Shown: positions 53,409 through 62,821 of the stretch, one piece after another
Layout of the letters: each line of letters starts with the position of its first letter
Numbering within the stretch: position 1 is the first letter of the stretch
DNA from: Roseateles depolymerans
GTDB taxonomy: Bacteria; Pseudomonadota; Gammaproteobacteria; Burkholderiales; Burkholderiaceae_C
Length of the DNA: 64,000 nucleotides
Direction of reading: 5' to 3'
Assembly: GCF_003387155.1 (NCBI RefSeq)
Contig: NZ_QUMT01000001.1
Location: 945,066 to 1,009,065 of the forward strand
The notes under the pieces: model-generated
Database searches by the model: none
What the model saw: only the letters and a program-made list of their open reading frames with translations
What the model was told of the DNA's origin: nothing
Position numbers and translations under genes: made by a program

Positions 53409-54479
53409 ATGCAGTCTGCCCCCACCACCCCCCCGACCGAGCGCCGAGATGGCCTGCTCATCGAGACCGACGTCAACCTGAAGCCCTACAACACCTTCGG
53501 GCTGCCCGCCGTGGCCCGTCGGCTGGTGCGCATCCGGGAAGAGCTCGATGTGCGCCGGGTGGTGGACCATCCGGAGCTGGGCCGCGCCAGCAAGTTCGTG
53601 CTGGGCGGCGGCTCCAACCTGGTGCTGACGCGGGATGTGGACGCGGTGGTGCTGAAGATGGAGATCCCGGGCCTGCAGGTGGAGGAACGGGACGACGCCT
53701 GGATCATCGAAGCCGGCGCTGGCGTGTCCTGGCACGAGGCGGTGGCCTTCTCGCTGGACCAGGGCGTGCCAGGCCTGGAGAACCTCGCGCTGATCCCCGG
53801 CACGGTGGGCGCGGCCCCGGTGCAGAACATCGGCGCCTACGGCATCGAGGTGAAGGACCGCCTGGAGAACGTCGATGTGGTGGACCTGACCACCGGCCGG
53901 CGTGTCACCCTGCCGGCCTCGGTCTGCAACTTCGGTTATCGGGACAGCGTCTTCAAGCAGACCGGCTTCGGCGGGTTGGCGGGCAAGAGCGTCATCACCA
54001 AGGTGCGTCTGCGCTGCCCCAAGCCCTGGGTGCCGCAGCTGGGTTATCTGGACCTGGAGCGCAAGATGGCCGAGACCGGCATCACCGCGCCGTCTGCCCG
54101 CCAGATCTTCGACTGGGTCTGCGAGATCCGCCGCGCCAAGCTGCCGGACCCGGCCCGCATCGGCAATGCCGGCAGCTTTTTCAAGAATCCGGTGGTGAGC
54201 GCGGAGCAGTGTCGCGACATCATCGCCCGCGATCCGCACATCGTTCACTATCCGATGCCGGACGGCAGCTTCAAGCTGGCGGCCGGATGGCTGATCGACG
54301 CCTGCGGATGGAAGGGCAAGAGCGTCGGCGGTGCGGCGGTGTATGACCGGCAGGCGCTGGTGCTGGTCAACCGCGGCGAGGCCCGAGGGGCCGAGGTGGT
54401 GACCCTGGCACGGGCGATCCAGGAAAGCGTCTACGGGCGCTTTGGCATCCGGCTGGAGCCGGAGCCGGTGGTGATCTGA
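53409..54479 (+). CDS. murB: UDP-N-acetylenolpyruvoylglucosamine reductase
   Basis: Reduces UDP-GlcNAc-enolpyruvate to UDP-MurNAc with NADPH and FAD in peptidoglycan synthesis. The 356-residue protein has NTFGLPAVARRL, KFVLGGGSNLVLTRD, IPGTVGAAPVQNIGAYGIEV, YRDSVFKQ and GNAGSFFKNPVVS, the E. coli-type (type I) MurB arrangement. The ATG at 53409 was chosen; no strong Shine-Dalgarno. Stands alone, away from the main mur cluster, as usual in this order. Confidence 0.95.
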   Translation: MQSAPTTPPTERRDGLLIETDVNLKPYNTFGLPAVARRLVRIREELDVRRVVDHPELGRASKFVLGGGSNLVLTRDVDAVVLKMEIPGLQVEERDDAWIIEAGAGVSWHEAVAFSLDQGVPGLENLALIPGTVGAAPVQNIGAYGIEVKDRLENVDVVDLTTGRRVTLPASVCNFGYRDSVFKQTGFGGLAGKSVITKVRLRCPKPWVPQLGYLDLERKMAETGITAPSARQIFDWVCEIRRAKLPDPARIGNAGSFFKNPVVSAEQCRDIIARDPHIVHYPMPDGSFKLAAGWLIDACGWKGKSVGGAAVYDRQALVLVNRGEARGAEVVTLARAIQESVYGRFGIRLEPEPVVI

Positions 54480-54551
54480 ATGCCGGACGGCTCGATCACG
54501 CGTTGATGGAAGGCGGCGTGGCAGCCGTCAAGCCGCTGAAGCAGTGAGCCG

Positions 54552-56486
54552 CTAAGCCGCTTCGGGCCGGGCCGGTCGCAGCGCCACCCGCTGCAGGCAG
54601 TCATGCAACGCCTCCAGCTCCACGGGCTTGGCCAGGAACACACTCACACCGGCCTCCTGGGCCTGCTGGCGGGTTTCATCGAAGGCATCCGCGGAAAACG
54701 CGATGATCGGCACCTGGCTCCTCGGCGCGGGCAGCGCGCGGATGGCGCGGGTGGCTTCGAACCCGTCCATCTGCGGCGTGTGCAGGTCCATCATCACCAC
54801 GTCGAAACGCTGCTGACGCACCCGCTGCAAGGCCTGCAGGCCGTTCTCGCACAGCGTGGGGTGGTGCCCCAGCTTCAGCAGCATGGCCTCGACCACCAAG
54901 CGGTTGGTGGGATGGTCTTCCGACACCAGCACCTGCAGACCCGTGACCGGACCATCTCCGTCCACCTGCTGCATCGAACACGGCGTCGTGGACGTCAGGA
55001 GCGCATCCACCTTCGCACCGACCCTCGATTCCGCAGCAAGGTCCGCCTGCGGCGCCAGCCGCAGCGGCAGCGCCAGGCTGAACTGGCTGCCTTGCCCGGG
55101 CGCGGTCTGCACATGGATGTCACCGCCCATGGCACGGGCCAGCCGCCGGGAAATCTCCAGTCCCAGCCCCGCACCGCCGTGCCGCCGCGACGCACTCGCA
55201 TCCCCCTGGCTGAAACGCTGGAACAGGCGCGCCACCGTGGCCGGGTCCATGCCCGGCCCGGTGTCGCTGACGTCGAAGATCAGCAGGTCTTCCCCCAGCG
55301 GCCCAACGCCACAGCGCAGGCTGCAGGCCACCTGGCCGCGGTCGCAGAACTTCAGGGCGTTGCTCAGCAGGTTCAGCAGGATCTGGCGCAGCCGTGTCGG
55401 GTCCGCTTCCACCCAGCCAGGGACGTCCTCGGCGATGGACACATGCAGCGTCAGGCCCTTGGCACTGGCCTGCGGCCGGCTCAGCGCTTCCAGTTCCCGC
55501 ATCAGCGCGGCCAGTTGCAGCGGCTCGGGCGACAGGGTCAGGCCCCCGGCTTCCATGCGGGTGACATCCAGGATGTCGGCCAGCACCGCGAGCAGGTGAC
55601 GGGCGCAGTCGTTGGCGGCCTTCAGATGGTCCTGCTGCTGCGGCGTCAGCGGCGCTTCCTTCATCAGGCCCAGCATGCCCAGCAGCCCTTGCAGCGGGGT
55701 GCGCAGCTCATGGCTCATGTTGGCCAGGAACACCGTCTTCGCGCGGTTGGCCGCCTCGGCCTCCCGCTGGGCGTCGTGCAGGCGTTCGGCCAGGTTGTGC
55801 TGCTTCACGCCGTAGCGCTCCAGCCGGCGGAACTGGCGCACCGCCACCCATGCAAAACACAGGGTGAGGCCGGTCAGCAGCAGGGTCAGCGCCAGGCCCA
55901 CCCGGCTCTGGCTGCGCACCACCGAATCGCGCTCGGTCACATCTTCCGCCACATGATGGGTGGAGGTCAGCGACAGTTCCCGGATCGGATCGGCCAGCGG
56001 CTCCATCCGCTCGATGACCTCGTTCAGCCGCTCCGGATGCTCGCGGATCAGGGCGGCATTGAGCGGAAGCGCATCGGCCCATCGGACGAAGTCCTGGGTG
56101 CGGGCCACCGTGCGCTGGTAGTCGGGATGGTGGGACAGCACCTGCGCCGCATGCTCACTCTCCACCAGGCTGAGGCGGCTGACGAAGATCTCGTAGCGCT
56201 GGGCCACCTGGTCCGGATCCACCGCCAGGCTGGGCCCGGCGGCCTGCTCCAGCGCCAGGCGCAGCTTCAGGTATTCGGTCTCGAACTGGAACAGGCTCCA
56301 GACCAGATAGTCGTCCTGGTAGCGCCGCGTGCCGTTGAGCAATTGGTATTGACGCGCCTGTAGCCAGGCCACGGAGGCCAGCGCCAGCACCAGCACCAGG
56401 CTGATGCCGGCCATGAGCAGCCGCCACCGCCGGCGTGCGGCCAGATGGGTCGGGCTCAGGCCCCGGGAGGTCGGGCTGCGGGTCAT
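54552..56486 (-). CDS. Hybrid sensor histidine kinase with periplasmic sensor and receiver
   Basis: A 644-residue kinase. Helix at 23-44, a helical periplasmic domain of about 150 residues (four-helix-bundle-like), helix at 196-214, then [15 protein letters not shown] (His259), an ATPase domain (LLNLLSNALKFCDRG, SDTGPGMD, RRHGGAGLGLEI) and a receiver (QVLVSEDHPTNRLVV, VVMMDLHTPQMDG). Its start overlaps the stop of a periplasmic-protein gene (ATGA), so the two probably form one sensory unit. No separate response regulator nearby. Confidence 0.9.
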   Translation of the reverse strand: MTRSPTSRGLSPTHLAARRRWRLLMAGISLVLVLALASVAWLQARQYQLLNGTRRYQDDYLVWSLFQFETEYLKLRLALEQAAGPSLAVDPDQVAQRYEIFVSRLSLVESEHAAQVLSHHPDYQRTVARTQDFVRWADALPLNAALIREHPERLNEVIERMEPLADPIRELSLTSTHHVAEDVTERDSVVRSQSRVGLALTLLLTGLTLCFAWVAVRQFRRLERYGVKQHNLAERLHDAQREAEAANRAKTVFLANMSHELRTPLQGLLGMLGLMKEAPLTPQQQDHLKAANDCARHLLAVLADILDVTRMEAGGLTLSPEPLQLAALMRELEALSRPQASAKGLTLHVSIAEDVPGWVEADPTRLRQILLNLLSNALKFCDRGQVACSLRCGVGPLGEDLLIFDVSDTGPGMDPATVARLFQRFSQGDASASRRHGGAGLGLEISRRLARAMGGDIHVQTAPGQGSQFSLALPLRLAPQADLAAESRVGAKVDALLTSTTPCSMQQVDGDGPVTGLQVLVSEDHPTNRLVVEAMLLKLGHHPTLCENGLQALQRVRQQRFDVVMMDLHTPQMDGFEATRAIRALPAPRSQVPIIAFSADAFDETRQQAQEAGVSVFLAKPVELEALHDCLQRVALRPARPEAA

Positions 56487-57064
56487 CGCAGATCCAGCCG
56501 CTTGAGCTGCCAGGCCGACCGGCCGTAGTAGAGACTGCTGCGCAGCTCCGCATGCCGGTCGAAGGGATAGATGATGAACAGCGGGCCCTTGTCGCGCAGC
56601 GGCATCGGCTTGTCGTCCATCAGCCGGGCCACGATGACGTCATACCGCTGGGTGTCCACCACGGGGATGGTCACGCGGTAGTCGTTCAGGGCGCGGGCTT
56701 CGATGGCGGTGCCGTTGGCGCCCACGGCATTCAGCACGTCCCGCAGCAGGGGCCCGGTGAACTTGCGAGGCTGCCCGTACCAGGGCGTCTGGGTCTGGAA
56801 ACTGGTCTGCGGCAGGCGCTCGAGCATGGCCATGTCGAACTGCGCCAGCCCGTCCTTGTTGGTCAGCCGCAGAGCGCCGCCGATGCTCAGCACCACCGGG
56901 CCGGTCGGGCTGGGGAGCGGACCGGTGGCGGCACTCGCGGTCGCCTGCAGGCTGGGCGTTTCGGCGGGCACGGCGCGAGCCTCGGAAGGCCCCATCAGGG
57001 CCGACAGGCCCATGGCCCCCAGGAGCATCCACATCCACAGTGCTGAACGGCGCAACACACGCAT
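56483..57064 (-). CDS. Exported molybdopterin-oxidoreductase-like domain protein
   Basis: A 193-residue protein with a signal peptide (about 1-31, MWMLLGAMGLSALMGPSEARA). The mature part resembles the cofactor-binding fold of sulfite-oxidase-like proteins: FTGPLLRDVLNAVGANGT, LNDYRVTIPVVD and GPLFIIYPFDRHAELR. The Cys that ligates molybdenum in true enzymes is not seen, so it is probably a binding domain. It is translationally coupled to the hybrid kinase downstream and may present a ligand to it. Confidence 0.65.
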   Translation of the reverse strand: MRVLRRSALWMWMLLGAMGLSALMGPSEARAVPAETPSLQATASAATGPLPSPTGPVVLSIGGALRLTNKDGLAQFDMAMLERLPQTSFQTQTPWYGQPRKFTGPLLRDVLNAVGANGTAIEARALNDYRVTIPVVDTQRYDVIVARLMDDKPMPLRDKGPLFIIYPFDRHAELRSSLYYGRSAWQLKRLDLR

Positions 57065-57286
57065 GAGCAGGCTGGCGGGACCCCGCCGTCGATAAAACTG
57101 CGGATGCTAAACAACCGACGGGCCAGGGGCACAAGCCGGACCACCCGTTTGCAGGGCCAGTAGGATTTACACCACACTCCAAGCGCGTGTGGTGGCCGCA
57201 CGCTGCGGACGGGGTTGTCGCTGTCGGGACAAACATCCGTGGCTGCTGGCGGGAAGATGGAACAAAGACAAAAGGAGACCAACACC

Positions 57287-59023
57287 ATGACCCGTGTGGT
57301 GACCCCTCGTCCGGCGCAGGCCCAGGTGCAGTACAGCCACTGGCCGCGCCGCCTGCCGCGTGAGCTGGCCATTCCCCGGACCTCGCTGTGGTTCAACCTG
57401 GCGGTCTCCGCGGCCCGTTATCCCGACAAACCGGCGACGGTCTTCCTCGGGGCCACCCTGAGCTTCGACGCGATGCGCGCGCAGGCCGAGGCCCTGGCGG
57501 GCTGGCTGCAGGCGCAGGGCGTGGGCACCGGCGACCGGGTGGTGCTCTTCATGCAGAACTGCCCGCAGTACCTGGTCAGCTTCTATGCGGTGAACCGCGC
57601 CAATGCCGTGGTGGTGCCGGTCAACCCGATGAACCGGGAAGACGAGTTCGGCCATTACCTCACCGATCCGCAGACCAAGGTGGTGATCTGCAGCGGCGAG
57701 CTGGCCGGCGTGGTGGCCGCGGCCTCGGCCCGGCTGGATCCGTCCCAGCGGCCGGCGGCGGTGCTGGTCACCCAATACTGGCAGATGCTGCCGCCAGACG
57801 GCCCGGCCGCCGACTGCCAGGTGCCCGAGTCGATGCAAAGCTGGCTGACCGCCCGCCACGACCTGCCCGCAGGTGCCGTGGACTGGCGCGACGCGCTGGC
57901 CCAGGGGCTGACGCCCGGCCCGCACACCGCCGGCCCGGATGACCTGGCCATGCTGCCCTACACCTCCGGCACCACCGGCCTGCCCAAGGGCTGCGTGCAC
58001 ACCAATGCCACCTTGATGTCCAACAGCTGCGGCGGGTGCCAATGGGGCTATGCCAGCGCGGAATCGGTCGGGCTGGCGGTGGTGCCGATGTTCCACATCA
58101 CCGGCACGCTGTATGGGGTGCTGGGTCCGATCTATGCGGGCATGACGCTGGTGATCATGCCGCGCTGGGACCGCGAGCTGTGCGGCAGCCTGATCTCCCG
58201 CTACCGGGTGACGCACTGGACCTGCATCCCCACCATGATCATCGACCTCTTCGCCAGCCCCAACTACCGCAGCTTCAACCTGACGAGCCTGCGTTACTTG
58301 AGCGGCGGCGGAGCGGCCATGCCCAAGGCGGTGGCCGAGCGACTGCTGGAGGAATTCGGGCTGACCTTCGCCGAGGGGTACGGGCTGACCGAAACCGCCG
58401 CGCCCAGCCACGGCAATCCGCCCGAGCGGGCCAAGCTGCAGTGCCTGGGCATTCCGATCTTCGGCGTTGACTCGCGGGTGGTGGACCCGACCACGCTGGA
58501 AGAGCTGCCGGTGGGCGAGGTGGGCGAAATCATCACCCACGGGCCGATGGTGTTCAAGGGCTACTGGCAGCAGCCGGAGGCCACCGAGGCCGCCTTCGTC
58601 GAGCTGGACGGCAAGCGCTTCTTCCGCACCGGCGACCTGGGCCGCATGGATGAGGAAGGCTACTTCTTCATCACCGACCGCCTCAAGCGCATGATCAATG
58701 CCAGCGGCTACAAGGTCTGGCCGTCGGAGGTGGAGATGCTGCTCTACCGGCACCCGGCCGTGCAGGAAGCCTGCGTGATCGCATCCAAGGACGCCTACCG
58801 CGGCGAGACGGTCAAGGCCGTGGTCGTGCTGCGAGCCGAGGCCAAGGGCAAGACCACCGAGCAGGACATCATCGCCTGGGCCCATGAACACATGGCGCCG
58901 TACAAGGCGCCGCGGCTGGTGAGCTTCGTGGACGCGCTGCCGAAGTCCGGCTCCGGCAAGGTGATGTGGCGCTTGCTGCAGGAGCAGGAGCAGGGACAGA
59001 CGTCCCCCGCGCCCGCGCGGTAG
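57287..59023 (+). CDS. Acyl-CoA synthetase (AMP-forming, long-chain type)
   Basis: A 578-residue ANL-superfamily ligase that would activate a carboxylic acid via an acyl-adenylate. Motifs: LPYTSGTTGLPKGC (P-loop), EGYGLTETAAP, GEIITHGPMVFKGYW, RFFRTGDLGRMDEEGY, DRLKRMINASGYKVWPSEVE and the catalytic Lys in PKSGSGKVMWR. AAGGAGA 8 bases before the ATG at 57287 fixes the start. Substrate length cannot be read. Transcribed alone, convergent with the DUF924 fusion gene. Confidence 0.9.
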   Translation: MTRVVTPRPAQAQVQYSHWPRRLPRELAIPRTSLWFNLAVSAARYPDKPATVFLGATLSFDAMRAQAEALAGWLQAQGVGTGDRVVLFMQNCPQYLVSFYAVNRANAVVVPVNPMNREDEFGHYLTDPQTKVVICSGELAGVVAAASARLDPSQRPAAVLVTQYWQMLPPDGPAADCQVPESMQSWLTARHDLPAGAVDWRDALAQGLTPGPHTAGPDDLAMLPYTSGTTGLPKGCVHTNATLMSNSCGGCQWGYASAESVGLAVVPMFHITGTLYGVLGPIYAGMTLVIMPRWDRELCGSLISRYRVTHWTCIPTMIIDLFASPNYRSFNLTSLRYLSGGGAAMPKAVAERLLEEFGLTFAEGYGLTETAAPSHGNPPERAKLQCLGIPIFGVDSRVVDPTTLEELPVGEVGEIITHGPMVFKGYWQQPEATEAAFVELDGKRFFRTGDLGRMDEEGYFFITDRLKRMINASGYKVWPSEVEMLLYRHPAVQEACVIASKDAYRGETVKAVVVLRAEAKGKTTEQDIIAWAHEHMAPYKAPRLVSFVDALPKSGSGKVMWRLLQEQEQGQTSPAPAR

Positions 59024-59043
59024 TTCCGGCCGCCCGGGCGGCC

Positions 59044-59904
59044 TCAGAACCGCGATCCGGGTTCCCGCAGGAAGGCCTCCTCCTCGGGCGTGCTCGTCCG
59101 CCCCAGGATCTTGTTGCGATGCGGGAACCGCCCGAAGCGCTGGATGACGTCCCGGTGCTTGCGGGCATAGTCCAGCGCGGAAGCCAGTCGCTCATCTTCC
59201 GCTACCAGTGCCTCGAAGGCGGCCACGCATTCCTCCTGCCGCTCGAGCGATTCGGCATGCTCCAGCGGCATCAGCGCGAACCACCGCTCCAGGGTCGTCA
59301 GCGCGGGCAGATGAGGGCGCAGGGCCAGGGCGATCTCCAGCGCCTGGGCATCCCCAGCAAACGCCTGCGGCGTGTCCCGAAAGATGTTGCGAGTGAACTG
59401 GTCCAGCAGCAGCAATCGCGCCAGGGCCCCCCAGGGGTTGCGGTCCCAGGCCTGGAAGTCGCCGGCCAGCGCCGCCTCGACCGTTGCGCCGAAGCGTTCG
59501 CGCATCTCGGCATCAAACGCGGCATCCTTCTTGAACCACTTCGGCTGGATCTGGCCGTCCTCCGCGCTCCCCGGCGTGCCAAACCATTCGTTGAGCACCC
59601 GCTGCGCGGCGGTGGGCGCGGTGAGGCGCTGCCAGCGCGGTTGATGCGCCAGCCAGTGACGGACATAGGTGCAGCCCGGCACCAGTTGCAAGGTCTGGGC
59701 GGCCAGCCAGCGTGCCGCCGTCTCCACCAACTGGCCCGCCAGCCCCTGCCCACGCAACTGGGCCGGCACGCCGGTGTGGGTGATGATCAACTGCTCGCCG
59801 TGCCGCTCATAGTCGAGGCGGCAGTTCAGTCCCGGCTGCGGATGCGCCAGGAAGCAGTGCTGGTCCGGATGGTGCTCGATGACGAGATTCACAGGGCTCT
59901 CCAT
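59044..59904 (-). CDS. Fusion of a YidJ-type GNAT domain and DUF924
   Basis: A 286-residue protein. Residues 1-85 form a small acetyltransferase-like domain of the Gcn5-related CG type (THTGVPAQLRGQGLAGQLVE, then LVPGCTYVRHWL). Residues 95-286 are DUF924 (VLNEWFGTPG, LLLLDQFTRNIFRDTPQAFA, MPLEHAESLERQEEC, FGRFPHRNKILGR). Both families exist as separate proteins; in this genome they are joined. The ATG at 59904 may be replaced by a GTG at 59892, which has GGAG 6 bases upstream. Confidence 0.8.
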   Translation of the reverse strand: MESPVNLVIEHHPDQHCFLAHPQPGLNCRLDYERHGEQLIITHTGVPAQLRGQGLAGQLVETAARWLAAQTLQLVPGCTYVRHWLAHQPRWQRLTAPTAAQRVLNEWFGTPGSAEDGQIQPKWFKKDAAFDAEMRERFGATVEAALAGDFQAWDRNPWGALARLLLLDQFTRNIFRDTPQAFAGDAQALEIALALRPHLPALTTLERWFALMPLEHAESLERQEECVAAFEALVAEDERLASALDYARKHRDVIQRFGRFPHRNKILGRTSTPEEEAFLREPGSRF

Positions 59905-59946
59905 GCCAGGCGAAAGGCCCCCGGGTCTCACCGGGAGCGGCCAGGA

Positions 59947-62073
59947 TCACTGGCGGTCTTTCGGGTCCCCGAGCTGTTGCCACAGATAACTGAACTCGAG
60001 GGCCTGCAACTGCGCCCGCTGCTGGTTGTCCGCAGCGCCGCCATGCCCGCCTTCGATGTTCTCGTAGTAGTCGCACGCCTGGCCCAGGGACAGCAGGCGT
60101 GCCGCCATTTTCCTCGCATGGCCGGGATGCACACGGTCGTCACGCGTGGACGTGGCGAACAGCGCCCGCGGATAACGCACCCCCGGTTTCAGGTTCTGGT
60201 AGGGGCTGTAGCGGCTCAGATGGGCCCAGTCCTGCGCATCGTCCGGGTCGCCGTATTCGGCCATCCAGGACGCACCGGCCAGCAGCAGATGGTAGCGCCG
60301 CATGTCCAGCAGCGGCACCTGGCACACCACGGCGCCAAACAGCTCGGGGCGCTGCACCATGCAGGCGCCCACCAGCAGGCCGCCATTGCTGCCGCCCATG
60401 ATGCCCAGCCGCTCGGGCCGGGTCAGGCCGCGGCGGATGAGGTCTTCCGCCACCGCGATGAAATCGTCGAAGCTGCGCTGCTTGTGCGCCCCGGTGGCGG
60501 CCTGGTGCCACTGCGGACCGTACTCCCCGCCGCCGCGGATGTTGGCCACCACCAGCCGCCCGCCCCGGGTCAGCCAGGCGCGGCCATTGGTGCCGGAATA
60601 CCAGGGCTGCAGGGACACCTCGAAACCGCCGTAGCCATACAGCAGCGTGGGCGTATCCGCGCCCTGACCGGGACCGCCGATGACGAAGTAGGGGACGTTC
60701 TCCCCGTCCGCGCTGCGGGCGAAGAACTGCTGCACCGACATGCCCGCGGCATCGAACTGCGCGCCGCGCTGCTTCAGCGGCGTGCGGTCGTCGCGGCCGG
60801 CATGGGCCAGGCTCACCGTGTCCGGCGTCAGGAAGTCGCAGTAGTGCAGCAGGTAGTCGTCGCCGAAGCGGTCCTGCGGCAGTTCCGGGTCGTGCAGGGT
60901 CTGCACGCTGAGTGTGCCGGGGAACGGCGCCTGGACGGTGCGCAGCACCGGCGGGTGGGCCGACAGGTCCCATTCCTCCAGCCGGCTCGCCACATGCTCG
61001 CTCAGGGTCAGCAGCACATGGTGGTGGGTGAGGGCATAGTCGTCCAGCGATCGTCCCGGCGTGGGCACGAACAGGATGCGGGGCTGGCGTTCACCGCGCC
61101 AGAAGGCCTCGTCGTCCAGCAGCAGCAGGGAGCCGGCCGGATGGGTGTGGCCGGCCACCGTCCAGTCACTGCGCGGGCGCAGCAGCCACCAGGGGCCGTG
61201 CGCATGCACGCTCATGTCGCTGGGCAGGTCGATGGGCACGCGCTGGCCGTCGCGCCAGAGGAAGCGGGCCTCGTTGTAGAAGTCCAGCGAGCGGCTGAAG
61301 AACACCCGCTCGTAGCCGGGCGTGCGGTCCACGCTGGCGCCCACCGACACATCCGAGGCTTCGCCCTCGAACACCACCGGCGCCTGCGCCAGCGGCGTGC
61401 CCCGGACCCACTGCCGCACCTGGCGCGGATATCCGGAATCGGTCAGCGAGCCGGGGCCCAGATCGGTGCCCACCAGCAGCGTGTTCTCGTCCAGCCATTC
61501 CACGTCGCTCTTGGCCTCCGGCACGAAGAAGCCGCCGTCCTCGACCGGGATGAAGCGCAGCGTCTCCAGATCGAATTCGCGCAGCTCGGCGGCATCCGCC
61601 CCGCCGTCGGAGAGCGAGACCAGGCAGCGGCGGTAGTCCGGCGCCAGGGCGATGGCCCCGTGGAAGACCCAGCTGCGCTGCTCGGCCTGGCCCAGGGCAT
61701 CCAGGTCCAGCACGGTCACCCAGGGCGGCTCGGGCTGCGCATAGTCCTCGATGCGGCAGCGGCGCCACAGGCCGCGCGGATGGGCTTCGTCCTGCCAGAG
61801 GTTGTAGAACCAGTCGCCACGGCGGGCCACATGCGGGATGCGGTCCTGGGCGTTGAGCAACTGCAGCAGCTCCTGACGGATCGGCTCGTAGTCCGCTCGG
61901 GCCTGCAGCACCGACTGCGACTCCGCATTGCGGGCCCGCACCCAGTCCAGGGCGCGCTCGCCGTCTTCGCCGTCCAGCGCCTCCAGCCAGAGGAATTCGT
62001 CGGGGGGCGAGGTGTCGCCGGGGCCGGCGGCCGGGTCGGTCGTGGCGGTCATGGTGCTGTTCGGATCGGTCAC
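59947..62073 (-). CDS. Prolyl oligopeptidase family serine peptidase (S9)
   Basis: A 708-residue S9 peptidase with an N-terminal beta-propeller and a C-terminal alpha/beta-hydrolase domain. Nucleophile Ser near residue 562 in GIMGGSNGGLL, Asp in TRDDRVHPGHARK, His near 677 in ENIEGGHGG; YGYGGFEVSLQPWYS and ANIRGGGEYGPQWHQ are family blocks. No signal peptide, so probably cytoplasmic. GTG start at 62073 with GGAGACT upstream. Related proteins are annotated prolyl endopeptidase. Confidence 0.9.
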   Translation of the reverse strand: MTDPNSTMTATTDPAAGPGDTSPPDEFLWLEALDGEDGERALDWVRARNAESQSVLQARADYEPIRQELLQLLNAQDRIPHVARRGDWFYNLWQDEAHPRGLWRRCRIEDYAQPEPPWVTVLDLDALGQAEQRSWVFHGAIALAPDYRRCLVSLSDGGADAAELREFDLETLRFIPVEDGGFFVPEAKSDVEWLDENTLLVGTDLGPGSLTDSGYPRQVRQWVRGTPLAQAPVVFEGEASDVSVGASVDRTPGYERVFFSRSLDFYNEARFLWRDGQRVPIDLPSDMSVHAHGPWWLLRPRSDWTVAGHTHPAGSLLLLDDEAFWRGERQPRILFVPTPGRSLDDYALTHHHVLLTLSEHVASRLEEWDLSAHPPVLRTVQAPFPGTLSVQTLHDPELPQDRFGDDYLLHYCDFLTPDTVSLAHAGRDDRTPLKQRGAQFDAAGMSVQQFFARSADGENVPYFVIGGPGQGADTPTLLYGYGGFEVSLQPWYSGTNGRAWLTRGGRLVVANIRGGGEYGPQWHQAATGAHKQRSFDDFIAVAEDLIRRGLTRPERLGIMGGSNGGLLVGACMVQRPELFGAVVCQVPLLDMRRYHLLLAGASWMAEYGDPDDAQDWAHLSRYSPYQNLKPGVRYPRALFATSTRDDRVHPGHARKMAARLLSLGQACDYYENIEGGHGGAADNQQRAQLQALEFSYLWQQLGDPKDRQ

Positions 62074-62171
62074 GAGAGTCTCCGTCTGGATCAGGATGGG
62101 GGCGGCGACGGTGCCTGCTGCAACCGACGCTCCCGGGGGATCAATGTTGGCGGCCCTTCATTCGCGGCCCT

Positions 62172-62729
62172 TCATTCACGACCTTTCAGCAACTGCGGGG
62201 TGACTTCCACGGCGCCCTTGTCGGTGGTGACATAGGCGGTGCCGTCCTGGATGCTCACCTGCCACTGCATGCTGCGTTCGGCGAGTTGCGCCAGCGCCTG
62301 GGACTGGTCGGCCGGAATCTGCCAGACCGCCAGCTTGGGCGAGCGCGTCAGCTTGTTCTGGATGCCGGCCCACCACACGGGGGTGCTGGACGCGTAACTG
62401 AGCACCGTCACCAGCTCGGAGCGGCCCTGGATCTGGCGCAGCCGGCGCTCGTCCGGCTGGCCCAGTTCCACCCAGTGCACCACCTCGCCGGTGAGGTCGA
62501 TCTGCCAGAGGTCGGCATCGTCGGCCTCGGACAGGCCCTTGGTGAACTCGAGCTTGCCGCGCAGATCGTTCTCCGGCTGGTACAGCGCGTAGGCGAGGAT
62601 GCGCAGCATCATCCGCTCGTCGGTCTCCGACGGGTGGCGGGCGACGGTCAGGTTGTGGTCGCCGTAGACATGGCGGTCCATGTCCGAGATTTGAAGCTGG
62701 GCTTTGTGAATGGTGGCCTTGAGCGCCAT
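62172..62729 (-). CDS. yaeQ: YaeQ family protein
   Basis: A 185-residue protein: MALKATIHKAQLQISDMDRH, TVARHPSETDERMMLRILAY and LWQIDLTGEVVHWVELGQPD match YaeQ, a PD-(D/E)XK-nuclease-fold family of uncertain role, once proposed to affect haemolysin transcription through RfaH. The ATG at 62729 starts the conserved N-terminus. It lies upstream of and divergent from the secreted coiled-coil gene. Confidence 0.9.
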   Translation of the reverse strand: MALKATIHKAQLQISDMDRHVYGDHNLTVARHPSETDERMMLRILAYALYQPENDLRGKLEFTKGLSEADDADLWQIDLTGEVVHWVELGQPDERRLRQIQGRSELVTVLSYASSTPVWWAGIQNKLTRSPKLAVWQIPADQSQALAQLAERSMQWQVSIQDGTAYVTTDKGAVEVTPQLLKGRE

Positions 62730-62821
62730 GAGGGGCCTTGAAAACGGGGACACTGAAGCGGCGCATTATCATTCCTGCCTCACCGACGAGACATCCCGGA
62801 CCGGGACCGAAAGAAATCTTC

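Noticed and set aside
58966-62235. 1089-codon open frame on the + strand
   Set aside because: It lies antisense to the DUF924 fusion and the S9 peptidase, both with clear motifs. Composition is that of a shadow frame.
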